NCBI GenBank assembly: GCA_030734395.1
Contig: JAUZTG010000048.1
Coordinates: 2,232,001-2,296,000 of the forward strand
Length of the DNA: 64,000 bases
Reading direction: 5' to 3'
DNA from: Sarocladium kiliense
Taxonomy: Eukaryota; Ascomycota; Sordariomycetes; Hypocreales; Sarocladiaceae
The translations under genes were made by a program, and so were the position numbers. The number at the start of each line of letters is the position of its first letter. Within the stretch, counting starts at the first letter, position 1. Positions 33,120-44,731 of this stretch are shown here, piece after piece. The notes beneath the pieces are model-generated. The model saw only the letters and a list, made by a program, of their open reading frames with translations, had not been told where the DNA came from and ran no database searches.

Positions 33120-34800
33120 ATGTCCATGATCACTGCAGCGCAATGGGTGCGGCGAGGATTCGCAGCACCCTTCCCTACCAAGTACGATCTAGACGAGACC
33201 GAGTATGAGAGAATAGCGGAACTGGCGAAGCTGCAGCTCGACGATGCGGAAGAGGACCTGAGGGAAGCGCAGGAAGAAGAAGATGATGGAGACAAGCAGA
33301 AGTCTTTGGCAGATCATGACGAGAAGATGGATGTCGAGGACTCTAAAAAGCCCAAGAACAAGTCAAAGTCCAAATCATTGTAAGTACTATACGCTTACCG
33401 CCTCACTGCCATTAGGTATTAACATTGCGAAAAGCGCGGACGATGAAGACCTGAAGGAGTATGACCTCGACAACTACGACGACGATGAGGACGATGGCGC
33501 ACCAAAAGACGGGCCAACGAGCATTTTCGGCAACGTCAAGTCGCTCGCATACTACAACTCGAACAAGGACGACCCTTACATCACGCTACAAGCCGACGAC
33601 GATGATGAGGATCGCGAAGACCTCCAGATCCTCGCGACTGATAACCTCATTCTTTCTGCAAAGGTCGAGGATGAGATGGCGCACCTCGAGGTGTACGTCT
33701 ACGAAGATGAGGCAGACAACCTCTACGTTCATCACGACATTATGCTGCCTGCAATCCCGCTCGCCGTCGAGTGGCTCGACATTCCAGTGAACAAGGGAGC
33801 AGAGGGTAGTGAGCAAGTCGGCAATTACGTGGCTATTGGCACCATGGAGCCTGATATCGAGATCTGGGACCTTGATATGATTGATTGCATGTATCCCAAT
33901 GCCATCCTCGGCCAAGGGAGCAACCCGCAGTCAGGCGAGAAGAAGAAGAAGAAGAAGAAGTCCAAGAAGACCAGCGACGAATATCACGTCGATGCCGTTT
34001 TGTCACTGGCTGCCAACCGCAAACACAGGAACCTACTGGCTTCCGCCTCGGCCGATAAGACTATCAAGCTCTGGGATCTAAACACTGCGACTTGTGCTAA
34101 GTCTTACACTTACCACACCGACAAGGTCTGCTCAGTAGCATGGCACAATGTTGAGGCTACTATTCTCCTGAGCGGCAGCTACGACAGGACTGTCGTAGCG
34201 GCGGACATGCGTGCGCCGGATGCGAAGGCTCCGCGCTGGGGTGTTGAGAGCGATGTTGAGAACGTTCGATGGGATCCTCACAACGAGAACAACTTCTTTG
34301 TCTCAACTGAGGGTGGCGCTGTCCATTACCACGACATTCGTAACGCACCGTCCGATCCCACAGGCACCAAGTCAGTATGGACACTACAGGCTCACGACGA
34401 GTCTGTCTCGTCCTTCGACGTCAACTCCGTCATCCCTGGCTACATGGCTACAGGATCTACAGACAGGACAGTCAAGCTTTGGAATATCTCCGCAACAGGC
34501 CCGTCTATGGTTGTTTCCCGCAACCTTGATGTTGGCAAGGTATTCGCCACAAACTTCGCGCCCGACCCGGAGGTTGCTTTTCGACTTGCCGTCGCAGGCA
34601 GCGCAGGTACTATGCACGTTTGGGATACCAGCACGAATGCGGCGGTGCGCAAGGCGTTCGCGCAGCGTGTGCCGGAGCAGAGCGGGAAGGGGGAGGACAG
34701 GCTCGTTGGTGTGGATGAGGATGAGAGTAGCTCTGATAGCGAGGAGGGTGATGACGATGAGGAGGGTAAGGAGAGTGACGATTCTATGGATGAGGATTAA
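33120..34800 (+). CDS. PWP1: PWP1, WD-repeat ribosome-biogenesis protein
   Basis: Two exons: join(33120..33379, 33435..34800), 541 aa. The N-terminus MSMITAAQWVRRGFAAPFPTK with the acidic DLKEYDLDNYDDDED segment is characteristic of Pwp1. A WD40 propeller follows (recognisable repeats HVDAVLSL…KTIKLWDLNT, HTDKVCSVAW, AHDESVSSFD…RTVKLWNIS), and the C-terminus is a highly acidic Ser/Asp/Glu tail. A lysine run (EKKKKKKKSKK) interrupts the propeller near residue 270. Pwp1 is nucleolar and needed for 25S rRNA maturation and large-subunit assembly. Only the second AG of the intron keeps frame: the TATTAAC branch site (33417-33423) lies after the first AG (33415) and 10-12 nt before the AG at 33434. 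Confidence 0.94.
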
Positions 34801-37800
34801 GCGCAAGAAAGAATCAAACATGCAAGCATTTCAGGTTCAACTCAATTGTCACAAGCGACTCGGCAACTGGCACATGTTCGAGACTGGATGTGCTCAGTCT
34901 GTAATGACTGGAAGAGCAATTACGCAATGTTTGCCAATCCGACGCAAGTTGTGTGAACAAGAACACGCATTCATGAACTCCGCCTCACTCTCGAGCGTTT
35001 GAGATAAAGGTGCACAAGGGCAAACCTGACGGCACTCGGTCGATCAGACCCAGGGGCCTTCGCTGCCATTGCCGGGCATGGAAACACAGGTACCCGCCTC
35101 GGGAGCTTTGATCTCCAGCCGTCGTTTGAGAAATGGGGGTCTGACCGTGGGGAAATTGTCGAATAGGTAGAAGAGGGTGGGTTTTCCAAGTATAGTAACG
35201 TATGCCCGGTCTTGAAACTGAATAAGCGTGAAACGAGACTATTATATCAAGGTGCGTGAGGGCGCGGTCGGACAGAATCAAAGCGAGAATGAAGTTCAGC
35301 TCTTTGTTGCTGGTCTGGTAGATGAGCGCACCGGAGCACGGTCTAGCTTGGAAGTACAACCACTGTGGCTGATGCTTTCCGGTGTAGGAGGCGGTATCAA
35401 AGATAACGCCACCTCAGTGCAAGACAAGCCCGGGACGATGAGGTGTGATGCTTCATCTCCTCATTTTGAGCCAAAGGACGGTTTGATTTTGCAGAGTTGC
35501 AATTACGTGAAGGGCTGGCTGTCCTACGTGGCAGCTGGCAGCTGTGTTCGGAGGCACTTAACGCGACCGCGCTCTGTGACAATGCGGAAGACTCAGAGCT
35601 TAAGACGAATCGCATGAAAATTATCCGTTCATCGGCCTGGTTCGCCACCTTTGGTTCATTCATTTCGAGCCGGTGTCATCAAATTCTGGTAACCCTTTCC
35701 GCAGCGAATGAACAGGAACCACGGCTGACTGCCCCCCGAGTAGCAGGGCTGATCGGGAAAAAGGAACGGGCGGGCAGACGAGCGAAGGTTCTCCCCGAAT
35801 TCAAGCGGGCTGGTAAAGCCAACAACCCCTAGACGTGGGCATTGATGAGCGTCATCCCACGAGAACAGGGGGTCAGGCTGTGTGTGTGGGTGGCGCCCGC
35901 TTGCGCAGGCACAGAAACTGTTCTCAGTCCTGAAACAGAACGCCGACAGGGATTGTGCAGGAAAGAGACCAATAGGAGGACGCAGCCGTTTCCTTCAACC
36001 TGGATGCACGTCGAATGAGGGAATCGTGGGTGGGTGGGTGGGCTCCAACGCTCGGGTCCCCTTGGCTAGGCCTTTGGACAAGTTGCTTGGTGCTAGGACG
36101 ACTGGACGGCGGTGGCCGAATGGTGGTGCGACCGCGGCACAGAGCCGGTGCGCGCTTGCGTTCGCTGTTGTTGGTGTGGTGACCTGTGAGGAGGTAAGTC
36201 ATAAGCTTGCATCTTCACGATGGTGATGAACCACAGCGTGACGCCTTGTGGTTGTACAACTACGAATCATCGGGATGAGGGGCAGCCGATGCAAGAGAAT
36301 GCACGAATCTAGGTGTGTGTAGCACGGCACCCTTTTTCCCAGGGCGATCGATGAGGTGTGCAGCCGAGAAGTTGGATGCTGTGGCAGACGGAAGATGCAT
36401 CGGGATGGCGAGGAAAGTTTGTTGGGCTGGATAAACGGTCCAACTCATGTTGGGCAGGTTGTCTGCTTGATGCGTTGTGCAAAGGTCCGTTTGTCTACCT
36501 GGTCTTGTCTTGCCACGCATGCCCACCATTTTCTCTTCGCTGTCGTCGCAAATTCTAGCTACGGAGTAGTGGTGAGCAGGCTTGCGACCATGTGAAGGGC
36601 AAGAATGCAAGGGCCTTGGCATTTTCTCCATTGAAAAGAGTTCGAGAAGCAAGTTGAGATGGTTGTGAGAGCGGTTTTCCTTCGGCGTGGTGGTGCCGGT
36701 GAAGTCAAAAGCCACGAGCAGCGTTGAAGGGGGGGCCGAGTCGACAATACATCACGCAGGGCGGAGGATAGGGCAGTAGTAGTGGGTACTGGGGACTTTG
36801 GAGAACTTTGGGCAGGGCCCTTGCATGAATCGAGCAGCGGGTTCCTGGCGCTATCGACGGGGCGAGGCCAGGGCTGTGGCGCATGTGATTGGCTGCTGGT
36901 GGCGATCCTGTCTTCCTCTAGGCTGTCTACAGCACAAAATCCAGTGTGGACCTGCCCCGAAAACGTCCGCTGCCCGTTTGCTTTTGATGGACAACAGGGG
37001 TTCCCTGAGAGCAGCTGTTCGTCAGTGCGGTGCAAGTGCCCACTCACTCACTCACCCACTCTCGGTTCTGCAAACGCGCCGCTTCTCTTTTCGCTCGCCT
37101 CCTCCTCCTGATCTGATCCTCTTCTTCCTCTTCCAGTGCTTCACCGTTTTCCTTTACGATCACACTCTCTTTCCTGTTTGCACGCTCATTCCTAGGCGCA
37201 AGCCTTTCTTGTTGCTGCATCTTCACTTCTTCCAAGAGCCAACGCTCTCCTTTGACCAATATCAACCGCGCCCTCCTCCTTCAGGGCCTTTTTTTTTTCC
37301 ACACACGCCTACGCGCTTGCAACATTCTCAAGCGTCGAGAACTCTCACAGCTCAGACGCGAACTACGGGAACCGCAAAAAGACTTCACTCATTTTCAACT
37401 TCAGAAAGTGAACTCAGACTTGACGCTCGAAGCTGTCATCTGATTCTACTGAACCCCCCAACCACCGCAACGAACCGAAGGACTGGCCTCCTCGCATTGC
37501 TGTGAAGCACCACGAACTGTCACCGCTACCAAGTGTGCAACGCATCACAAGCTCACCTAGCACGACTCAGCTCATTCAATTTCGACGCCGAAGAGCACTT
37601 GACTGTCAAACAGAGCTTCTCCAAGTCGCCGAAACAGGTCTGGTCTCGGCGAAACATCAATCTACCATTGTCGCTCACCACTAGCGACACCAAGACGCCT
37701 TCGCGTGCACCAACGCTCCCTGCGCTCACTCACGGGGCAACCGCCTCAGCTGCCACGATCATCACGATCACACGCCTTCCTTTTACCAGACTCTATTTTC

Positions 37801-38110
37801 TCTTCGACCTACTGCTCTTTTTCCATTCGCATAGTCACGTTGTCCGTGGCATAAGGTTCATCGCCAAATTCGACTTAGTGGCCATCCCCCCATTTGCGGC
37901 ACCTCGGTAGCTACCTTCCGCCTTGAGCTCTGGATGCAACACGTTGACTGCCCCTCAGCAACCACCATCGCTCATCAGGCAGGCCGATAAACTTGTAACG
38001 TTTCCAACGCTTGAAGACTTGTGACCTCTTCCCCGGTAACCTTCAAATCCTCCAGCGGATCACCGCTGTCGCTTCGACTTTCAGCTTCACTCCACAACTT
38101 CACCACCATC
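34801..38110. other. 3.3 kb gene-free region with a perfect G-quadruplex motif
   Basis: Between PWP1 and the Ser-rich orphan gene. It has a GGGTGGGTGGGTGGG run at 36028-36042. From about 37060 to 37900 the + strand is pyrimidine-rich, fitting a promoter or long leader of the gene at 38111. The open frames are small, mutually overlapping and not family-like. Confidence 0.5.
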
Positions 38111-39040
38111 ATGTCGCTCTCACGCGCCTTCACTACTCGAAAGGTGAGGATGAGTAACGAGCTCGCCGAGAGCAAGATGCCCCAGCGCAGTGGCACTCAC
38201 AAAGGCGTCTCGCCTCAGAGCATTCGGACCAAGATCTCTGGTCCTATGCAGCTCGTTCATACAACCAATATGCTCTCCTACAACGCTCCCGACCTCCCTC
38301 GCTCCACCCGCAGCAACTCAACCGCCAAGTCGGACACCGACTCAGATGCCCTCAGCACTGGCGACAGCACGCCGCCAACCAGTCCCGATGCATGCCTCAC
38401 CGATGAATGCCCCTCGCCGCAGCCAAATCACCTTTCTTCCTACTTCATCGCCCCTGGCAAGCCTGTCGCTCGCGATCTTCAGCCAGAGTCCGCGCCTGCG
38501 ATTCCGAAGCGCTCACCATCACACACCAAGAAGAACTCGTATGATGCCATCGCTCGCCAGCGCTCAATCTCTCAGATGTCCCGGGATTCTGGTCGCACCA
38601 TCTCGTCCAAGCCCAGCCTCACCTTCTCTCGCTCCTCGTCAACATCTACCCGCGCCTCATCCGCGTCCCACGCTTCGTCTGCCCAACATGTCTCCAAGCA
38701 GATGCCGCCACCAGTTCCTGCCGTCACATCGCCCATCAGCAGCCCGCAGTTGTACCAAGGACCCTCACCACGATCAATCCCTGAGGCGCATCCCTTTGGC
38801 GCTGAGCTAGCCCAAGTTACGGAACTGGCTGAGGAGTACAGCATGCGCGGTTCACCGCACGTGTTGGATGAGGACGAGCAGTACCTTCAATCTCACGGAC
38901 TCGTGAAACTTAGCGCGGACGACTACATGAACGACGTGCAAGAGATCTTCAGCGCCTTCTTCCAGCAACCCCCGAAGAGGGCACCGTCACGGAGCATCCC
39001 ACAACAGCAAGCCCCGGCAGCTGGACCCATGTGGATCTAA
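38111..39040 (+). CDS. Ser/Pro-rich disordered fungal protein, function unknown
   Basis: A single exon of 309 aa from the ATG at 38111 (context ACCATCATGTCG). The frame is open further upstream, but only from a GTG, so this Met is preferred. I recognise no catalytic domain. The N-terminal segment (SLSRAFTTRKVRMSNEL, then GPMQLVHTTNMLSYNAPDL) looks conserved. A central Ser/Thr-rich tract of ~150 residues contains many SP/TP and RS dipeptides (possible kinase targets). The C-terminal ~90 residues (PFGAELAQVTELAEEYSMR, then LSADDYMNDVQEIFSAFF) appear helical and amphipathic. Codon choice is coding-like (C-ending codons) throughout. It is probably a regulatory or scaffold protein specific to filamentous ascomycetes. 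Confidence 0.75.
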   Translation: MSLSRAFTTRKVRMSNELAESKMPQRSGTHKGVSPQSIRTKISGPMQLVHTTNMLSYNAPDLPRSTRSNSTAKSDTDSDALSTGDSTPPTSPDACLTDECPSPQPNHLSSYFIAPGKPVARDLQPESAPAIPKRSPSHTKKNSYDAIARQRSISQMSRDSGRTISSKPSLTFSRSSSTSTRASSASHASSAQHVSKQMPPPVPAVTSPISSPQLYQGPSPRSIPEAHPFGAELAQVTELAEEYSMRGSPHVLDEDEQYLQSHGLVKLSADDYMNDVQEIFSAFFQQPPKRAPSRSIPQQQAPAAGPMWI

Positions 39041-42000
39041 GTCACCTCATTCACACGTGGTGAAGGATGAGATGTTGAGGCTACTTCGAGTGTATATACT
39101 TTTCTGGACATATTATTCATTCAGGACCCGGTGGGTTCTTGAGGACTTTGGAGACGAAAGCGCGAGGGATATTGACACGCGCACCACGATACCACACGGA
39201 CGGACATTGACTCTTACCTTTCCTTATTTTGCAGGCAGGAGAGTTCAGCTCAATACAGGAGGAGGAAAGGGGATTGGAGCCTGAACTACACACTCATTTA
39301 AGAGGGGAAACGGCGTTTTAGATAGAGTCTAGCGATCGTTTTCTCTTCCGTTTTAGAGGATTGGATGTTTATCTTAACACTTTCGAACACTCGATTGGTG
39401 ATCTCATATGCTGCCTGCTTCGTGAAGGTACGATGTCTCCCTGTTCGGCCTTGGCATCTTGGGCAAATGCCCACGTAGACTGATGCTCGGCCTTGCATGG
39501 TTTGGCGGCGGGCCACTTGCAACAGTAATCTCATTGCTCCATCCCTTTGTATAAGCGCAAACTATTTAGAGAAGCACAATCTTTGCACTCTTCGAATGAT
39601 GCGACAGACCTCTATCCCTGGAGGAATTACGGAACTTGAAGCATCCCTATAGCCGGATAAACTCGATCGATCGTGGGGTCGGAGGGGCAATGTACAATAT
39701 ACCTTCTTTGTGGCCCCGCCCTCCGACGGCGGATGAGGCTCCGTCTTGCTTGATGATCTTCCCCCGGAGAAAGGAAAATGGAATGTGTTTCATGTTCCGT
39801 CGAATCAAGCATGGGGCTAATGGGTTTGGGGTGTGTAGATCATGGGGATGTGTTTGGAGGATTTGCTTCCGTTGATGGACGGATAGTTGAACGCATGGCG
39901 GAGGCAGTGAGTGCTGCATGAGGATTATACCTTATGCGTGAGCAAGCGATGGATGCCTGAGGGCGGGTTGTAATTACCTGATCTTCTATTTTAGCGTTGG
40001 ACGCTTTGTCGAGTCACTGTTTCTAAGTCGGCTATAGACTCATGGTATAAAGAGCAAGCCTTGGCGCGTCCTCCCTTGGGACGGTCCTGCGTCGGCCACC
40101 TTGATACGACATGTAGGTAAAGTCCCGTTGACTTGCAGAGTGGGATGGAAATAGAAGTGGTCTAGGTTATTACCATATGAATCTCTTGCGTGCATCTCTC
40201 AACGCACATTAGTGGTTCGCGAGGTCCTGATCCCAGGTGACACAAGGCATGCGCAAGACTGATAAGACGATGGGTCTCTACCATGAGCGACAGATGCGGC
40301 TACTCGTGTCCACGTAACCTGTGACAGTAGTGAAATACAACCCATCAGAATAGACGCACATATTTTCCCGTGAAGAAGAAACACGCCAACGCCCCAAGAA
40401 CAGACTTACCGCTGGAGGGGTTGACCAATATACAGGGTAGGGCAGCCATGTAGTCAGCGGGTGAGAGCAACATACTTTGAGTGCAAAAATGAAGATGTCC
40501 TTACGTTGGAGTGATTGACTGGGAGTTCTGAGTTATGAGAGCTCCCCGATAAGGCACTCAGGAGCAACGTCTGGCATCATGGCCGAGGCAACCTCCATCG
40601 GCCATCGGTAATCATGGCGAGGAGCATGTGCTAGCAGTGGGGGATCTGCCGGCACGATGATGACCGATCCGCGTCAGAAACCGACAATTCCCTACGCATC
40701 CCAGAGAAAGACAAAATGAGCCTCGGCTCCAGGCAGGGCCTGAGAAGACCAAGTATCGCGGTATTCTCAGCGTCGCGCCTTAAGGTTGCCTGATGGTCTG
40801 CGCATGCATGCGTGAAGGACGGACGAATCCTTGACAAGCTACAGTGCTTGCAGCTAAGGGCGTGCGTGCCGTACAGCGGTGTTGGAACAGTGACTGCACA
40901 ACTCCCGACTAGTAGCAGAGGCTTGCAATGACGATGCATTGACATGAGATTCATGTCGCAGAAGGCAGCCTGTCATTACCGTAGCGCAGATACAACCAGC
41001 CTGGATCAGGATATGATTCAAGATCGACTTGGCACCAACCGCACCGAGTCAGGTACAGACCGGCAAGACAACGAGTCAAGAGACTTGACACAGTCATCTT
41101 ACGAGAGTGCGTAGAGAGACAAAAGAAGAGACGGGAAGCAGGTAGAATGCTTATCCTAACAACAGCAGGCGTGGTGATCCGGGTGGATGTGCTGTGGGGA
41201 AGGGGGGCGTGTGGGCTGACCGGAAGGTTGGGAAGATTCCCCGAGACCCGGGCAGGCCCACTGAGTGCGGCCTGGGGGAATTGCTCTCAGGGCAATTTGG
41301 CCACCACGACGTTCCCCAGGTTTTGCCCCTTTGGCTGCACCCCCTTTCCCACAGGTAGTAGTAATGTGCACCACTGCAGCTTAAGCATGCCTATCGAATG
41401 CTTCCCCCGGCTGTCTGCCCACCTGTTTGGCAGTATCTGATTGCTTGCCCCAGATATTGCATCCTCCCCCATATTTTCCCTTATTATTTTCTCTTCCCCA
41501 TCCCGGGGCTCCCGTTCCATACGTGTACATGGATGCCTTGCCGTCATGCCACCATTCCAAAACAAAAGCCATACAATGCCAGTCAATCGCGGCCCGATGC
41601 TCATCGCCAGCGCATCGCTGCGCCAGTTGACCGTCAATGCTGGCTTGGGGCTTTGTTCTCTTTCACCTAATGCCCCGAAAGGGGTGGCTCGGGCCATCAC
41701 CCGCCTCATCTCTCTGCTTTGAGCACAGTCCCCGTTGAAGGACGGGTTGGCCGGGGACCAGTAGATTTTAGGTACTGCACCGGTCCGTGCCTCGCCCTGT
41801 TTTCGCTGCTCTTTTCTTTTCCTCCCCCTTTGCATGCTATTCTTACCGGCTTGTCTGTGCCTGGCTTTCTCATGGGCTTCTTACCCAACGTGTCCCATTG
41901 CATGCCTGCATCATCATCACTACACCCCTAGGTGCTCTCTCTTCTTTGTCCTGTCTCTCGGCCCCTGGCTGATCCATACCCCGGCGCGTGTCTCCAACAT

Positions 42001-42856
42001 TCTTCCCGTACCGAAGCACTGTGACACTTGCACCGTAACATCTCAAGCCCCCATTTCCCGTGATGAGCTGCTACCAGCTTTCGGGATCCAAACCCACAAA
42101 GACCCCCATCCACACCCCCCTTCCCTCCCTGTCGAGCCCGTGACTAAGGACCAATGTCGCGTCGCCTAACCTTGCCTGTCAGGTTGCCTTCCCCGGGTCA
42201 TGGAACGTAGAAGAAGGTCAGGAGAAGGCCTTGGGGAGCAAGGGAGGGGTGTATGTGGGATTTGTTAGGCACGAGAATCTGTTGGTGAGAAAGCAGGGAG
42301 TGCGTGGCCTCACTCTTGTCCTTCCCATTGTCTGACCAGAGCTATCGGGGTGTGCGTCAGTGCTATCCGGCCGCCCTTCACTTCTTTTCCCTTGCCTTGT
42401 TCCTGAACCTGGCCTGGCTGGAGGTGTGCCGTTTGTCTGTTGGTAGCCCTGGCTCAACTTGTGCCCACGCCCACGCCCACCAATTCCCATTCACCCATTC
42501 TTACCCAGGCGGTGGACAACAATCAATAATAACTTTTCTTGTTTCCCCGGGTTTTTCTTAATCACTGCCTCCCCTTCCTCTTCTCCCTTCCCCAGATTTT
42601 TCTTTCTTCACTCAACTTTCGACCTTCTACACTCTGCCCAAGAACTTTTACACACTTGCTTGACTCTTGCCTCAAGCATCATACCATACTCGTCGACTCT
42701 CCGGCAGCTTCTGACTATCTCGGTAACCTCGGTCTACCACTATCCTCGGTGCTTCCCACACTCTCCCAAACTACTCTGTAAGCTCCCAGGACGACCATCT
42801 TCTCAGTGCTTGATCTAACGAATTCTCCTCTATAGGCCATCTCCCACTTCTTCACA
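39041..42856. other. 3.8 kb gene-free region
   Basis: The first few hundred bases are probably 3'UTR of the 38111 gene. From about 41400 to 42780 the + strand is rich in CT blocks, as expected for promoter and leader of the small ORF at 42857. The largest open frame (41287-41835, -) lies antisense to these pyrimidine tracts and has skewed composition; it is not called. Confidence 0.45.
42778..42835 (+). other. Probable 5'UTR intron of the 80-aa ORF
   Basis: A 58-nt segment with donor GTAAGC, an excellent branch site (GATCTAAC) and acceptor TATAG, ending 21 nt before the ATG at 42857. It is inferred from the splice signals only. Confidence 0.55.
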
Positions 42857-43099
42857 ATGTCGACCAGCAACATCGTCGCACCCATGCCTGTGCATCCCCA
42901 CCCACAACGCAAGCTTCGCGTTCTCACTGCCCAGGACCTCAACATTAGTGTGAACGCCACCCTCGCCTCCAACCAGACCGATCGTTTCGCTACACCAATC
43001 CATCGAATCATAGAAGACGACTATGTCGTTCCAGATGCACCTCCGCCGAGCCCAGTCATGTTTCGCTCTGACCTCTGGCCTGCCTCAATCCGTCGCTAA
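42857..43099 (+). CDS. Small 80-aa protein, function unknown
   Basis: The ATG at 42857 lies in good context (TTCACAATGTCG), just downstream of a probable leader intron and a long pyrimidine-rich region. Codon use is strongly biased to C-ending codons, like the real genes around it. The product starts MSTSNIVAPMPVHPHPQRKL, is Pro/His-rich, and ends DLWPASIRR. No domain, signal peptide or membrane segment is visible. An alternative is that this is the first exon of a longer spliced gene, since an overlapping + frame continues to 43340. I could not find a junction clearly better than the simple stop. Confidence 0.45.
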   Translation: MSTSNIVAPMPVHPHPQRKLRVLTAQDLNISVNATLASNQTDRFATPIHRIIEDDYVVPDAPPPSPVMFRSDLWPASIRR

Positions 43100-44731
43100 G
43101 GGGCTTCTTCCTCCAGCTGATCAGGCAAAGCTGTCTCCGTTCATCACGGTGCCAGTGAATACTACTTCTTTCGCATCAGAGGCCGCAAGGCCAGAAGCGA
43201 CCACAATTTCCGAACTTGGTTTTCTTCAGCATGTTAGACTTTGGGCCACGCAGGATATCACAGGCGTCATTCAAACGGACAGCTCAGGTAACTGGACGCT
43301 CGAGGTCGATGGAAACTTCACAACCTCACTTCCGAGCTAAAGCACCTGTTGTTGCTCCTATTTTCTTTTGTTTTCCTACATCGCACTTGTACCAACATGG
43401 AGTTAGAGAGAGGGCGAACGGACTACTATTATCACGACATGAGCGAATTCAGGGTGCATCAAGGGAAAGACAAAATTCTTGGAGGGCAGATCTCTTCATT
43501 CTCACACTTCAGATCTGCCAGGGGGCTATTACTAGCTATTATTAGCTATTGTTTACTTGGGTTCAGATTAGTCTCTCGAACTTTTATTGCAAATTGACTA
43601 CTCTTCATTTGGTACGCAGCCAAACAGTGATGCCTTGGACCCCAGGAAGAGTTTCCTCAATGACGAGGCGGCCGTTCGTAACAGGCAAACGGATTTCCCC
43701 GCAATGGTGCTAAACTGAAAGGTTTGGCGGACTCAGCCAGTGGTGCTGAGTCAAGGGTTGCGGTGAGGCCATCTTCCATTCTGAGATTAGGCCTTCCAGC
43801 AATGCATCGATGATAGGTCAAGGCACACGCCACGTCTGGATGTGACACGAGCCGGGCCGGTATTGGTTGTCGGCCATGGAATCAGGAGGCACAGGGCGTG
43901 TGGCAGGATGAATAAGCGGCGATACCACAGACCGGAGTCTAATATGGCAACTGAAGCGATGGGCATGTGCAGATGGTTGCAGACTAGCATATATGAGGCT
44001 GATGATGGGGTTTCCAGCTGGTGATGGATTGGGCTAGACGCAGTCCGGAGTACGTAAGGCCATCATCAACGTTCAGCTATACTGTGGGCCAGGCATCGTA
44101 CCACTATGTCGTTGCAATTGTCCGACCGTGCGTAAACAATCCCATCCACAGCCACGCGATGTCATGTTTCGTAGCGCAACGTCCTAAAGCTTCTTCTCAC
44201 ACTGCCGTGCTGAACTGTGAAGGAACTTTTCGATGGTCCGGGCGGGAGATCCCGTTGGCAGGGCGGAAAGTGGGTCACCCTCCGCGCGCCGTACCCGGTC
44301 TGGCTGCACCCACTTTACGCGTCCTCCGCCGCGGGAGCATCGTGACACGCGCAAGAAAGACGCGTCTTGATCGCGTCCCATTGCCCCGGCCACCCACTCT
44401 CAGCTGGGGGCATTCCAAGGCCTGCCCTGGCCAAAAAAAGACCTTGCCCTGGTATTCATCTCCCCCCGCGACCGACAACATACCAATTCTTCTTTTTCTC
44501 CCACTCTCTCAACGATAACCTTTCGCGGCTTTCTTCCCATTGCGATTTTTCTGTCTTGGTCATTTGGGCAGTTGCATACTACAGCATTCGACACACTTGA
44601 GCCTTTTGTATACGCTCACTCAATACCTTATCGGGAAGGCTTGAGCTACTTCTCCTGCTCTTGACCTCACCAGCACCGACTCGACCCTGCCGGATTGAAT
44701 CAAAGCTCGCACACATACTTCCATCGCAGAA
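43100..44731. promoter_or_regulatory. Upstream region of cdt1
   Basis: 1.6 kb. The last ~250 nt before the cdt1 ATG are pyrimidine-rich on the + strand. A GC-rich block at about 44230-44410 contains CGCG-type elements (ACGCGTC, CGCGCAAG) of the kind recognised by MBF/SBF-like G1/S factors. One MluI-type ACGCGT match is seen in the region; functional use is inferred. No further gene is supported. Confidence 0.4.

Noticed and set aside
41287..41835. 182-codon - strand open frame
   Set aside because: It is antisense to pyrimidine-rich promoter-like DNA; its Arg/Glu/Gly-rich product reflects that composition.
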